A stretch of 64,000 nucleotides of DNA from Lacihabitans sp. CS3-21 (GTDB taxonomy: Bacteria; Bacteroidota; Bacteroidia; Cytophagales; Spirosomataceae), in the NCBI RefSeq assembly GCF_024343675.1, contig NZ_RJUD01000004.1, positions 167,823 through 231,822 of the forward strand. The letters are read 5' to 3'. The notes under the pieces were generated by a model, which did no database searches, was not told where the DNA came from, and was given only the letters and a program-made list of their open reading frames with translations. The position numbers and the translations under genes are program-made. Shown piece by piece: positions 45,855 through 54,337 of the stretch. Each line of letters opens with the position of its first letter. The stretch's first letter is position 1.

Positions 45855-47071
45855 TGGCAACAGATACTTTAAAAGAACTTGCTCGGGCTTCGGCCATCAG
45901 TCCTAAAGAATCGCCCTTTGCTATTCAACAAAAACACAATAGCCTAAGCTTGGGACTTCCCAAGGAATCTTCAGAATTTGAAAAAAGAATAGCCTTGACA
46001 CCTGATGCGGTAGCCCTACTGGTCAAAAACGGCATGTCAGTTTCAGTTGAAACTGGTGCTGGACTGAGTGCAAATTACTCAGACATGGACTATTCAAATG
46101 CCGGTGCTCATATTGTTTTTAGCCACAAAGAAATTTTTGAGAATGATATAATTCTAAAAATCGAACCTTTGAAAGAAGAAGAGTTTGAATTTATTAAACC
46201 AAACGCTACGCTTATTTCTACGCTCAATTTGCCAGTCTTGGATCAAGCCTATTTTAACAATTTAAATAAGAAAAAAATAACTGCCATTGCTTTTGAATTT
46301 ATAGAAGATAAGGTTGGAGAATTCCCCATTATCCGAGCTATGAGTGAAATTGCTGGTAGTGCCGTTTTGTTAATTGGTACGGAATATTTGAGTAGTGTCA
46401 ACAATGGTAAAGGGATTATTCTCGGTGGAATAACAGGTGTGCCGCCAACCAACGTGGTAATTCTCGGAGCGGGAACTGTCGGAGAATTTGCCGCAAGATC
46501 AGCCTTAGGATTGGGAGCCAATATCAAGGTTTTTGATAGGCAACTTTATAGACTTCAGCGGCTTCAATATGCAGTCGGAAGTAGAATTTTCACCTCAATT
46601 ATTGATTCAGTAAACCTAAGTAATGCCATACAAGAAGCAGATGTGGTGATAGGTGCGTTGCGTAGCGAAATTGGAGTAGCTCCGATGGTGATTACTGAAG
46701 AAATGGTGGCTAAAATGAAACCAAACTCACTAATTATCGATGTGGCGATTGATCATGGAGGCTGCTGCGAAACCTCCCAGGTTACCAGCCATGGTAGTCC
46801 TGTGTTTAAAAAACACGATGTGATACATTATTGTGTACCTAATATCGCATCTCGCTTTGCTCACACAGCCAGTATTGCATTGAGCAATATTTTTACGCCT
46901 GTATTATTAAAAACAGAAGGATTGGGTGGTGTTAATGAAATGATTTTTCAGAATAAATGGTTTATGAAAGGAGTAGTTTGCTACAAAGGCAGTGTTACCA
47001 ATTTACATTTAGCCAAAAGGTTTAATTTAAAATATAAAGACTTGGGCCTAATTCTATCGGCCAGATTCTAA
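45854..47071 (+). CDS. ald: Alanine dehydrogenase
   Basis: NAD-dependent enzyme that interconverts alanine and pyruvate plus ammonia. The 405-residue product has the substrate domain (GLPKESSEFEKRIALTPDAVALL) and a Rossmann domain with NVVILGAGTVGEFAARSALGLGANIKVFD, followed by VIDVAIDHGGCCETS. Compared with classical Ald (about 370 residues) it carries an N-terminal extension of about 30 residues, common in Bacteroidota. It follows tsaE in the same transcript. Confidence 0.9.
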   Translation: MATDTLKELARASAISPKESPFAIQQKHNSLSLGLPKESSEFEKRIALTPDAVALLVKNGMSVSVETGAGLSANYSDMDYSNAGAHIVFSHKEIFENDIILKIEPLKEEEFEFIKPNATLISTLNLPVLDQAYFNNLNKKKITAIAFEFIEDKVGEFPIIRAMSEIAGSAVLLIGTEYLSSVNNGKGIILGGITGVPPTNVVILGAGTVGEFAARSALGLGANIKVFDRQLYRLQRLQYAVGSRIFTSIIDSVNLSNAIQEADVVIGALRSEIGVAPMVITEEMVAKMKPNSLIIDVAIDHGGCCETSQVTSHGSPVFKKHDVIHYCVPNIASRFAHTASIALSNIFTPVLLKTEGLGGVNEMIFQNKWFMKGVVCYKGSVTNLHLAKRFNLKYKDLGLILSARF

Positions 47072-47085
47072 AACTAACAGACGAT

Positions 47086-47490
47086 ATGATAAATCACAGC
47101 AATGAAAATGTATTAATGGATGATGCCAATTCTCCAGAAATCAATCAAAAGCTCATGGGAAAAGTCTCTTCTGACTTTATAAAAGTTTCTGAACACTTAA
47201 AAGAAGCATCTTATCAAATAATTAAGAGGAAGTTTTCAGAAAATCCAATTTTTATTTTAACCGAAAATCCAGTTGAAATCGGAGCTACATTGTTTCAGCA
47301 AGTTGATTTTAAGACTACTTATGAATACAGAGCCAGCTTTTTGGAAGAATTCATTTCAAGAAATATGATTGGTGAGGAATCAGTTGAGTTTTTCAAGGAA
47401 AACTACAAAGACCCTGAAGAATATTGTTGTCTATTTGTAATAGATCAAGCGTTTGCTGGCTTTATATATCTCCCGTTTCCCAATGATTAG
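47086..47490 (+). CDS. Conserved-looking small protein of unknown function
   Basis: A 134-residue soluble protein with no signal peptide or motif I recognise. Features: charged N-terminal helix, 'QIIKRKFSENPIFILTENPVEIGATLF', a tyrosine pair in TTYEYRASFLEEF, and a hydrophobic end (CCLFVIDQAFAGFIYLPFP). It starts 14 bases after ald and is probably in the same transcript. Its final 29 bases overlap the convergent YhhN-like gene, which makes the end of this frame less certain, though the reading frame is clear. Confidence 0.6.
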   Translation: MINHSNENVLMDDANSPEINQKLMGKVSSDFIKVSEHLKEASYQIIKRKFSENPIFILTENPVEIGATLFQQVDFKTTYEYRASFLEEFISRNMIGEESVEFFKENYKDPEEYCCLFVIDQAFAGFIYLPFPND

Positions 47491-48181
47491 CGGCATCTGC
47501 TAATATTTTTTTCCTGTTTAGAATAAACCCATATGCCAAGAGAAACTTTGAGGAAATATATAGCGTCCTAATAATAGGGTAGCCAAATTTAAAGTCTCCT
47601 AAAAACACATACCAAGAAGAAATAATATCAGAAACAGCCATTAGGCCAACCGCAATTATGATGTATTTTTTGCCCTCAAAACTGTTGTTTAGCATCAAGG
47701 AATACGCCCCCATAATGGCAAATTGGAAAACGTAAAATATCATCAAGACAAATATTGAATCAGGCACGATTTCCATTAAGAAAAATCCAAAAAATAAAAA
47801 TGCCGTTAGAATATATGGCCAGCCTTTTTTCATTAAATCAAAGTTGGTCATATTCTTCTTTTGAAAATTGGGCTGTCTAAGAAGAATTATATACAACTGA
47901 TGCTCAACCAAATACAGAAAAACCAATATTGAATTTAAAACCTCAGTTTTTTGGTAAACAAATCCTATCTCGCCCATAAAACCGAAAGCAAAAGCTATGA
48001 AGAAAATATTGTCTGTATAAAGAAGCTTTCCTTCTATTTGGATATAATAAAAATAAACCAACAAAGTACCAATGAAAAACTTAACTGCTATGTTTAGGTA
48101 GAAATTGCCAGTGTAATAGAAGGTTACCTCTAGTGCCAGTAATAAAAATACTAACAAAAATATCAAACTATTTTTATTCAT
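47462..48181 (-). CDS. YhhN-like (lysoplasmalogenase family) membrane protein, copy 2
   Basis: A 239-residue protein with about eight transmembrane helices and the YhhN/TMEM86 family features: acidic residues at helix ends (FMGEIGFVY, MAVSDIISSWY) and a YISSKFLLAYGFI end. TMEM86B in animals is a lysoplasmalogenase; bacterial substrate specificity is not established. It overlaps its upstream relative by 8 bases. Confidence 0.65.
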   Translation of the reverse strand: MNKNSLIFLLVFLLLALEVTFYYTGNFYLNIAVKFFIGTLLVYFYYIQIEGKLLYTDNIFFIAFAFGFMGEIGFVYQKTEVLNSILVFLYLVEHQLYIILLRQPNFQKKNMTNFDLMKKGWPYILTAFLFFGFFLMEIVPDSIFVLMIFYVFQFAIMGAYSLMLNNSFEGKKYIIIAVGLMAVSDIISSWYVFLGDFKFGYPIIRTLYISSKFLLAYGFILNRKKILADAANHWETGDI

Positions 48182-48863
48182 ATTTTGGTTTTAGATTTGT
48201 AGAAAAGCTTTCAAAGAGAAATATTTGTGAAAATACATAAAAACCAAAACTAATCCCATAAAACTGCTCAATACTATTCTGCGAAGAGAATAAAAAATAA
48301 AATAGTCCATATAAAAACAAGAGGGTCATTCCAAAAACTCCAAAGTAAAATGAGTAATTATTGATGGGCCTATACATGCTTAGAATGAACAAGATAACTA
48401 CCAAAATGGCGTATAAAACCAGCAGGATGTAATTGAGAACCTTAGTTTCATCAAATACAAAATATCCGAAAATAAGGAAAACTAATCCTGCTGGTATAAA
48501 AATCTTTAGAACATCTATTTTTGACTCCTGGACTAAAATTGCCCCTTCTTTTCTAAAAACTATTAAAAACAAAAATTGGATAATTAAATGAAGTGAAATT
48601 TGAATTTTATCCTTAATCTGCAAGTCTTTAAAAAAACTGAGCTCTAACAAATCTGATATATATAAGGTCAATAAAGCAAAAATTATGTGTTTATCGACAG
48701 GCAACTTTTTTGATTTTCTATTAAATAAATAATACAGAGCAAGTAATGGAATGAAAAGTCCCAAAAATATATTGAAATAGAGTTCCAATTTCAAAAACTT
48801 GGTACATACACCCACTACGCCAAATATTATTAAAAATAAAAAAGCAATAGTTTTCATGAACAC
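48174..48863 (-). CDS. YhhN-like membrane protein, copy 1
   Basis: A 229-residue polytopic protein with the same helix spacing as its downstream neighbour and similar acidic positions (YISDLLELSFF), but more diverged from the family. It probably arose by tandem duplication. It starts 23 bases after the Gfo/Idh stop, so the three may be one transcript. The family assignment is weaker than for the neighbour. Confidence 0.5.
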   Translation of the reverse strand: MFMKTIAFLFLIIFGVVGVCTKFLKLELYFNIFLGLFIPLLALYYLFNRKSKKLPVDKHIIFALLTLYISDLLELSFFKDLQIKDKIQISLHLIIQFLFLIVFRKEGAILVQESKIDVLKIFIPAGLVFLIFGYFVFDETKVLNYILLVLYAILVVILFILSMYRPINNYSFYFGVFGMTLLFLYGLFYFLFSSQNSIEQFYGISFGFYVFSQIFLFESFSTNLKPKYE

Positions 48864-48886
48864 ATCATATTGTTAAACTTAGGCTA

Positions 48887-50194
48887 TTATATAATCTTAT
48901 CTTTTCCAGGTACAGGTACTGGATAAAATCCCTTGCTGTCAGGAAGAGTTTTTGGCATAGCATTCCAATCAAACTTATCTGGCATGAGATTTATATTTGA
49001 GTTAATGGCATCCTCCCATTTCACTTTTTGGCCAGAATATGTGGCCATCCTTCCCAAAATACTCGTCATGGTGGCCATTGCTCCATTTTCGGCATCATTT
49101 ATAGGTTTGTTATTTACTATACAATCAAACAAAACATCATGTTCTACTTGATAAGGATTTTTATCATCCGCATCTCTGTGTCTCCAAAGGCTATTTCCTG
49201 CTAAATCGGTTATTTTACCCTCAGTGGCACGGCCTTTGGTACCCACTAAATGCTCCGAAACGTTAGAAACTGTACCTGGCTGATGCCTACACTGACTATT
49301 CAAAATCATTCCATCGCCATATTGGAACTCCACATAATGATGATCAAAAATCTCGCCATATTCATTGCCTTTTCTAACTTCTCTTCCTCCCATTCCAATT
49401 GCCTCAGTGGGATGCCCCCCTTTAAACCAGTTTATAACATCAATGTTATGAATGTGTTGCTCACAAATATGATCACCGCATAACCATACAAAATAATACC
49501 AATTACGCATTTGATACTCCATTTCTGTCATCTGACTTTCACGCTTTACCACCCAAACACCATCATTGTTCCAATAACATCTCGCAGATACTATATCTCC
49601 AATCACTTTCTGATGGATGACTCTATCGTAAGTTTCCAAATATGACTTTTGGTAATGTCTCTGAAGACCCACAACTACCTTGAGGTTTTTTCTTTTAGAT
49701 TCTTCTGCAGCTTTCAGCACTCTTCGGATTCCTGGTGCATCTGTAGCAACAGGTTTTTCCATAAAAATGTGTTTACCTTGGGCTACAGCTTCTTCAAAGT
49801 GAATGGGTCTAAAACCTGGAGGTGTCGTCAAAATCACCACATCTGCTAAAGCAATGGCCTTTTTGTATCCTTCAAAACCGACAAATTTATTTTCTTCGGC
49901 CACTTTTACTCTAGCCTTTACTTTTGGGTTTTTATCTGACATTAAAGAGGTGTAACATTTATCTACTCTGTCTTTAAATGCGTCAGCCATCGCTACTAAA
50001 GTTACATTTTCTTTGACAGAAAGTGCCTGAAATGCAGCTCCAGTACCTCTTCCCCCACAACCAATGAGTGCTACTTTTATTTCATCCCCAGCATTGGCGT
50101 AAAAGGCAGAAGACATTTGTGGAGAGGCCGCAATAATGGCTCCAGTGGCAAGTGAAGTACTTTTTAGGAATGATCTTCTATCTAAATTGTTCAT
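48887..50194 (-). CDS. Gfo/Idh/MocA family oxidoreductase, Tat-exported
   Basis: A 435-residue NAD(P)-binding protein with a twin-arginine signal (NNLDRRSFLKSTSLATGA), so it is folded in the cytoplasm and exported. The Rossmann motif is IGCGGRGTGAAFQAL, and the EKP motif (MEKPVATDAPGIRR) follows. The C-terminal domain has WYYFVWLCGDHICEQHIHNIDV. Proteins of this type act on sugars or polyols; substrate unknown. It lies downstream of a SUMF1-type protein and a cytochrome c/sugar dehydrogenase. Confidence 0.88.
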   Translation of the reverse strand: MNNLDRRSFLKSTSLATGAIIAASPQMSSAFYANAGDEIKVALIGCGGRGTGAAFQALSVKENVTLVAMADAFKDRVDKCYTSLMSDKNPKVKARVKVAEENKFVGFEGYKKAIALADVVILTTPPGFRPIHFEEAVAQGKHIFMEKPVATDAPGIRRVLKAAEESKRKNLKVVVGLQRHYQKSYLETYDRVIHQKVIGDIVSARCYWNNDGVWVVKRESQMTEMEYQMRNWYYFVWLCGDHICEQHIHNIDVINWFKGGHPTEAIGMGGREVRKGNEYGEIFDHHYVEFQYGDGMILNSQCRHQPGTVSNVSEHLVGTKGRATEGKITDLAGNSLWRHRDADDKNPYQVEHDVLFDCIVNNKPINDAENGAMATMTSILGRMATYSGQKVKWEDAINSNINLMPDKFDWNAMPKTLPDSKGFYPVPVPGKDKII

Positions 50195-50297
50195 TTTTCG
50201 TTTATTTTTTGGTTGAATATGTATAAGTTATTTTTATCGAAAATAGACATTAAAAATTGTAATTTCAAATTCTAAATTAAAAATACATTTAACGGCA

Positions 50298-51239
50298 TCA
50301 CTCATCCACCGGTGGAAGAGCAAAATAAGCATCAATTTCTTTCTGTGAAGGCACAATCACTGGTCTTACAATTCGAAAACCCAAAAATGGAGCATCTGTG
50401 AGCCACCATTTTGAACGTGGTATTTGAGGGTCACGTTGTTTCAAACGAGGTGTAGAAGGCCTTCTGGCTGCACTTCGCAAAAGATCAGCATCGTCATCCC
50501 AATGCCCTCCCTTTATGGTATGCGGATACAATTCAAACATTTGATTACTAGGATCTTTTGCTGAAATTTTAGAATAGTAATTTTCTTCATAAAAGTCTGA
50601 AGTCCATTCGGCTACATTTCCGTACATATCATGCAGCCCCCAAGCGTTTGGTTTTTTTCCTCCCACTATCTTGTAGGCTCCGTTTGAATTATCGAAATAC
50701 CATGCATACTCACCAATTTCTTTCGGATTATCTCCAAAATAGTAAGGCGTATTGGTTCCAGCCCTAGCCGCGTATTCCCACTCTGCTTCAGTTGGTAATC
50801 TGTAGAAAATACCTGTTGTTTGATATAGCCATTTGCAATAAGCTCTTGCTGCAAACTGTGTTACATTACAAACAGGAAACCCTCCATTTTTTCCTTGGCC
50901 AAAGCTCATTTCAACATAAGGTTTAGTTGGCCTGGCTATGGCATCCACTTTTAAGTTTTTTTCTGTTTCAAGTTCTTTGTTTTGAAAAATTAAGTACGTA
51001 TCCCAAGTGGTTTCGTACTTTGACATCCAAAACGGACTTATTTCCACTTCCTTTTGAGGACCTTCATCTGGTTTTCTGGCAGCTTCAGTTGCTGGACTTC
51101 CTATCATAAACTTCCCTCCTTTTATCGCTACCATTTCTATTTTTTCATTAGAATTTGGGATGTTCTGGGTATATGATGTGAAGTCTTCTGCGAAAAAAAA
51201 ACTTAGAAATACCGCCGCAAATATTGGGATTTTCAACAT
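50298..51239 (-). CDS. SUMF1/FGE-fold secreted protein lacking the catalytic Cys pair
   Basis: A 313-residue protein with a signal-like N-terminus and a formylglycine-generating-enzyme sulfatase fold: GGKFMIGSPATEAARKPDEGP, RLPTEAEWEYAARAG, GLHDMYGNVAEWTSD and a C-terminal LGFRIVRP. True FGEs have cysteines near the active site (GFRC). Here the C-terminal motif reads GFRIV, and no cysteine is seen in the IKGGHWDDDADLLRSAARR segment, so formylglycine generation is unlikely. Such proteins in Bacteroidota are structural or ligand-binding; GldJ and GldK of T9SS share the fold but are larger. Function unknown. Confidence 0.82.
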   Translation of the reverse strand: MLKIPIFAAVFLSFFFAEDFTSYTQNIPNSNEKIEMVAIKGGKFMIGSPATEAARKPDEGPQKEVEISPFWMSKYETTWDTYLIFQNKELETEKNLKVDAIARPTKPYVEMSFGQGKNGGFPVCNVTQFAARAYCKWLYQTTGIFYRLPTEAEWEYAARAGTNTPYYFGDNPKEIGEYAWYFDNSNGAYKIVGGKKPNAWGLHDMYGNVAEWTSDFYEENYYSKISAKDPSNQMFELYPHTIKGGHWDDDADLLRSAARRPSTPRLKQRDPQIPRSKWWLTDAPFLGFRIVRPVIVPSQKEIDAYFALPPVDE

Positions 51240-51314
51240 ATAAAAATCTTAAAATTAATTACTTAACAAAAAAAAATCTTCTTTCTTTAAAAAAATACTA
51301 AAGGACATTTAGAA

Positions 51315-52712
51315 TTATTTACTCAATGGTATCAACCTAAACACCATACCCGGATTTTCAACACCAATATAAATGAAACCGTCTTGACCCATTTTCACAC
51401 TTCTCATCCTTCCTATATTGAGTAGTTCCTTGTAGTTTTCTAGCACTTTATTTTCTTTCAAAACTACCCGCTCTAAATAATTAAACCTCAAAGAGCCTAT
51501 GATCAAATTTCCTTTCCAAGATGGGTATTTATCACCAGTCACAAACGCCATTCCTGAAGGAGCGATAGATGGCAAATAATAATGAATTGGCTGCTCCATA
51601 CCCTCTTTTTTAGAAAGATTGGTTATGGGTTTGCCATCATAATTGATACCATAACTGATAGTTGGCCAGCCATAATTTACTCCTTTTTTAACAATATTAA
51701 TTTCATCACCACCTCTTGGACCATGTTCATGCTCCCAGATTTCTTTGGTAATAGGATGCTGCGTTAATCCTTGGGGATTTCTATTTCCATACGTATAAAG
51801 TGTTTGACTATTAGGTGCTTTCCCAAAGAAGGGATTGTCCTCGGGTATTCTTCCATCATCAAAAATTCTGTGGATTTTCCCAAGATCATTTTCTGTACCT
51901 TGTGCGTATTCAAAATGCTTTCCTCTTTCGCCAACACTTAAATACAAATATCCTTTGTCATCAAAAACAATCCTCGACCCATAATGATGCGTGGTTTTCG
52001 TGTAAGGATTTGCCTCAAATATTTCTTTGGATTCAATAAATTCATCCCCCACAATTTTTCCTCTTACCAAGGCGGTGGTGGTCCAGGTTGCTCCTGCATC
52101 TTCTTTATATTTTGAATAACTTAGATAGACCCAGCCATTCGAAGCATACTGTGGGTGAATTTCTACGTCCAACAACCCACCTTGTCCTTTTGAAAGAGCT
52201 TTTGGGGTATTCTTTATCTCCGTTTTTTGTTTATTTTGGTCTATTTTATATAGTTTACCAGCTCTATCGGTTACTAAAAGTTGGCCGTCTGGTAGTTGGG
52301 TAATACCCCACGGACTATCAAAACCCGTCGCCACTGTATCTAATTTCAAATTCATAGAGCCAGATTTAAAAATATTGGTTTTGGGTTTTGAAGAAAACTT
52401 ATATTGGTCAACATTTGCCAAACTTTTAACAATTTGATTGGCCAAATTGTCTATTTGCTTTGAAGACAACGTATTTTTCCAAGAAGGCATACCAGCATCT
52501 ACCGCACCATTGGTGATTGTTTTTACAATATCCACCTTGGTGGTTCCATACTTCCATTTTCTATCTACAAACGCCTCAATTTTTTCTCCATGGCAACTGG
52601 AGCAATATTGGGTAAAAATAGCATCTGTTTTTGCATCAATTATTTTTTTGGATTTTGCAAAAGAATACGTTGCAATAGATACTAAAATTAAAATTGGGAT
52701 AATTTTTTTCAT
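51315..52712 (-). CDS. Cytochrome c fused to PQQ-type sugar dehydrogenase (GSDH)
   Basis: A 465-residue exported protein: signal peptide, then a cytochrome c domain (about 28-100) with heme motif CSSCH at 37-41 and a probable Met ligand in DAGMPSW. A glucose/sorbosone dehydrogenase beta-propeller follows (about 120-462: SPWGITQLPDGQLLVTDRAGK, HHYGSRIVFDDKGYLYLSVGERG, WEHEHGPRGGDEIN). The fused heme would take electrons directly from PQQ. The sugar is unknown. The SUMF1-type and Gfo/Idh genes downstream may share the transcript, with gaps of about 75 and 103 bases. Confidence 0.9.
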   Translation of the reverse strand: MKKIIPILILVSIATYSFAKSKKIIDAKTDAIFTQYCSSCHGEKIEAFVDRKWKYGTTKVDIVKTITNGAVDAGMPSWKNTLSSKQIDNLANQIVKSLANVDQYKFSSKPKTNIFKSGSMNLKLDTVATGFDSPWGITQLPDGQLLVTDRAGKLYKIDQNKQKTEIKNTPKALSKGQGGLLDVEIHPQYASNGWVYLSYSKYKEDAGATWTTTALVRGKIVGDEFIESKEIFEANPYTKTTHHYGSRIVFDDKGYLYLSVGERGKHFEYAQGTENDLGKIHRIFDDGRIPEDNPFFGKAPNSQTLYTYGNRNPQGLTQHPITKEIWEHEHGPRGGDEINIVKKGVNYGWPTISYGINYDGKPITNLSKKEGMEQPIHYYLPSIAPSGMAFVTGDKYPSWKGNLIIGSLRFNYLERVVLKENKVLENYKELLNIGRMRSVKMGQDGFIYIGVENPGMVFRLIPLSK

Positions 52713-52786
52713 AAATGTATTTTGTTCAATTGCGAAACTAAATAATTTTGACGTAATTAAAATTTTTTATTATCTATTTTTAAAAA

Positions 52787-53659
52787 ATGAAAAAATCAGC
52801 CCTCATCACTTTCGGATGCTTCCTATTTACATGTATGAATATTTCGGGACAAAAAAATATTAGATTAAAAGATCAAATCATTGAATTAATGTCTAAAACC
52901 GAAGGGGATTTTGGACTTGCTTTCAAAAATCTTGATAATAGCGATACTATTTTTATTAATGCCCACGAATATTTCCATGCCGCTAGCACCATGAAAACAC
53001 CCGTAATGTTGGAAATTTTCAATCAGGAAAAACAAGGGAAATTCAAAATTTCGGATTCCATAATTGTCCAGAATGAATTTGAAAGTATTGTAGATAAAAG
53101 CAGATATTCTTTAAGCATAAATGACGATAGTGACGATATCCTTTATCGAAAAATCGGGCAAAAAATGACCATTCATGACCTTACTTTTGAAATGATGACA
53201 AAAAGCAGTAACCTTGCCACCAATATCCTTATAGATAAAGTGGGTGCTAAAAATGTCATGAAACTCCTTAGCAGTTTGAATATCAAAGAAAATATAGTTT
53301 TGAGAGGTGTAGAGGACCAAAAAGCCTTTGAAGCTGGGTTAAATAACAAAACCACTCCTTTTGGTCTTATGCAAATATTTGAACACATTGCTTTGACGCA
53401 ACCGAGCAATTCTTTGATGATGGAGATATTATTTGAGCAGAAGTTCAATGAAATAATACCAGCACATTTACCTAAAACCGTAAAAGTAGCCCACAAAACA
53501 GGATCGATTACAGGAGTGCAGCATGACTCTGGAATCGTATTTTTACCTGACGGGCGTAAATATGTATTAATACTGCTATCTAAAAACCTTAAAAATGCCG
53601 ATGATGGTGTAAAAACTTTGGCTGTAATATCAAAACTGATTTATGATCATTTAAATTAA
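52787..53659 (+). CDS. Class A beta-lactamase-like serine hydrolase
   Basis: A 290-residue protein with a signal peptide. It has the class A motif set: S67-T-M-K70 (SxxK), S140-S-N142 at the place of SDN, E182-A-G-L-N186 at the place of the E166-x-x-L-N170 omega-loop motif, and K237-T-G239. The omega-loop glutamate and asparagine distinguish it from PBPs and class C enzymes. Asp at the second SDN position is replaced by Ser. It may be a real beta-lactamase or a related hydrolase; sequence alone cannot say. Its stop interlocks with that of the NUDIX gene. Confidence 0.8.
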   Translation: MKKSALITFGCFLFTCMNISGQKNIRLKDQIIELMSKTEGDFGLAFKNLDNSDTIFINAHEYFHAASTMKTPVMLEIFNQEKQGKFKISDSIIVQNEFESIVDKSRYSLSINDDSDDILYRKIGQKMTIHDLTFEMMTKSSNLATNILIDKVGAKNVMKLLSSLNIKENIVLRGVEDQKAFEAGLNNKTTPFGLMQIFEHIALTQPSNSLMMEILFEQKFNEIIPAHLPKTVKVAHKTGSITGVQHDSGIVFLPDGRKYVLILLSKNLKNADDGVKTLAVISKLIYDHLN

Positions 53660-54276
53660 GAAATCACAATCTCCACGACTTCGTTAATTATTAGGGCTGT
53701 AGCCCCCCAAATCCACTGATCTTGAATATCAAAACCTGGCACACTTAAATTTCTTTTGCCAACTGTTATGTTTCGTATTCCTTTATTTTCAAGTTTTAAA
53801 AAATCCGAAAACTCCACTTCAAATATTTTCTCAACCTCTTTTTTATCAGGAAAAAAATCAGGCTTATAATCTAAATAACCTACAATGGGTTTTACAATAA
53901 AATTGCTCACAGGTATAAAAACATCAGTCAATTCGCCTAAAATGTTCACATCCATGGCTTTCACTCCTATTTCTTCTTGAGCTTCTCTCAATGCGGTTCT
54001 AACCAAATTTTCGTCAGAATATTCCATTTTCCCACCAGGAAGAGCCATTTGTCCTCCATGGGTGCCATCATAAGCAGGTCTAAGAATTAAAGGAAGATAA
54101 ACATCTCCATCTGAAGGATAAAAAGCCACCAAAACAGCACTTTGACGAGTAGTGTCATTGGGTTTAATATCGGACATAAGCCTTTCCTCGTGCATGAATT
54201 TCCGCTGAAAATCCACACCTGGCAGAGGTCCTTTTAATTTACTTGAAAGTGAGTTGATGAATGGTTCAAAATACAC
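53656..54276 (-). CDS. NUDIX hydrolase, CoA pyrophosphatase-like
   Basis: A 206-residue protein with a NUDIX box at about 81-104 (GGKMEYSDE...REAQEEIG) preceded by RPAYDGTHGGQMALP, the segment typical of the CoA pyrophosphatase (NudL/YeaB) branch. It should hydrolyse CoA or acyl-CoA to 3',5'-ADP and phosphopantetheine. Length fits. It is upstream-adjacent to the FAD oxidoreductase, with 61 bases between them. Confidence 0.85.
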   Translation of the reverse strand: MYFEPFINSLSSKLKGPLPGVDFQRKFMHEERLMSDIKPNDTTRQSAVLVAFYPSDGDVYLPLILRPAYDGTHGGQMALPGGKMEYSDENLVRTALREAQEEIGVKAMDVNILGELTDVFIPVSNFIVKPIVGYLDYKPDFFPDKKEVEKIFEVEFSDFLKLENKGIRNITVGKRNLSVPGFDIQDQWIWGATALIINEVVEIVIS

Positions 54277-54337
54277 GTTGGATTCCTGTTTGATATACTA
54301 AAGATAAAGTTAAAAAACGAGAATTAAAATAATTCTT

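Noticed and set aside
50298..51239. GldK or GldJ of T9SS
   Set aside because: Same fold, but the protein is shorter, is not a lipoprotein, and has no gld neighbours.
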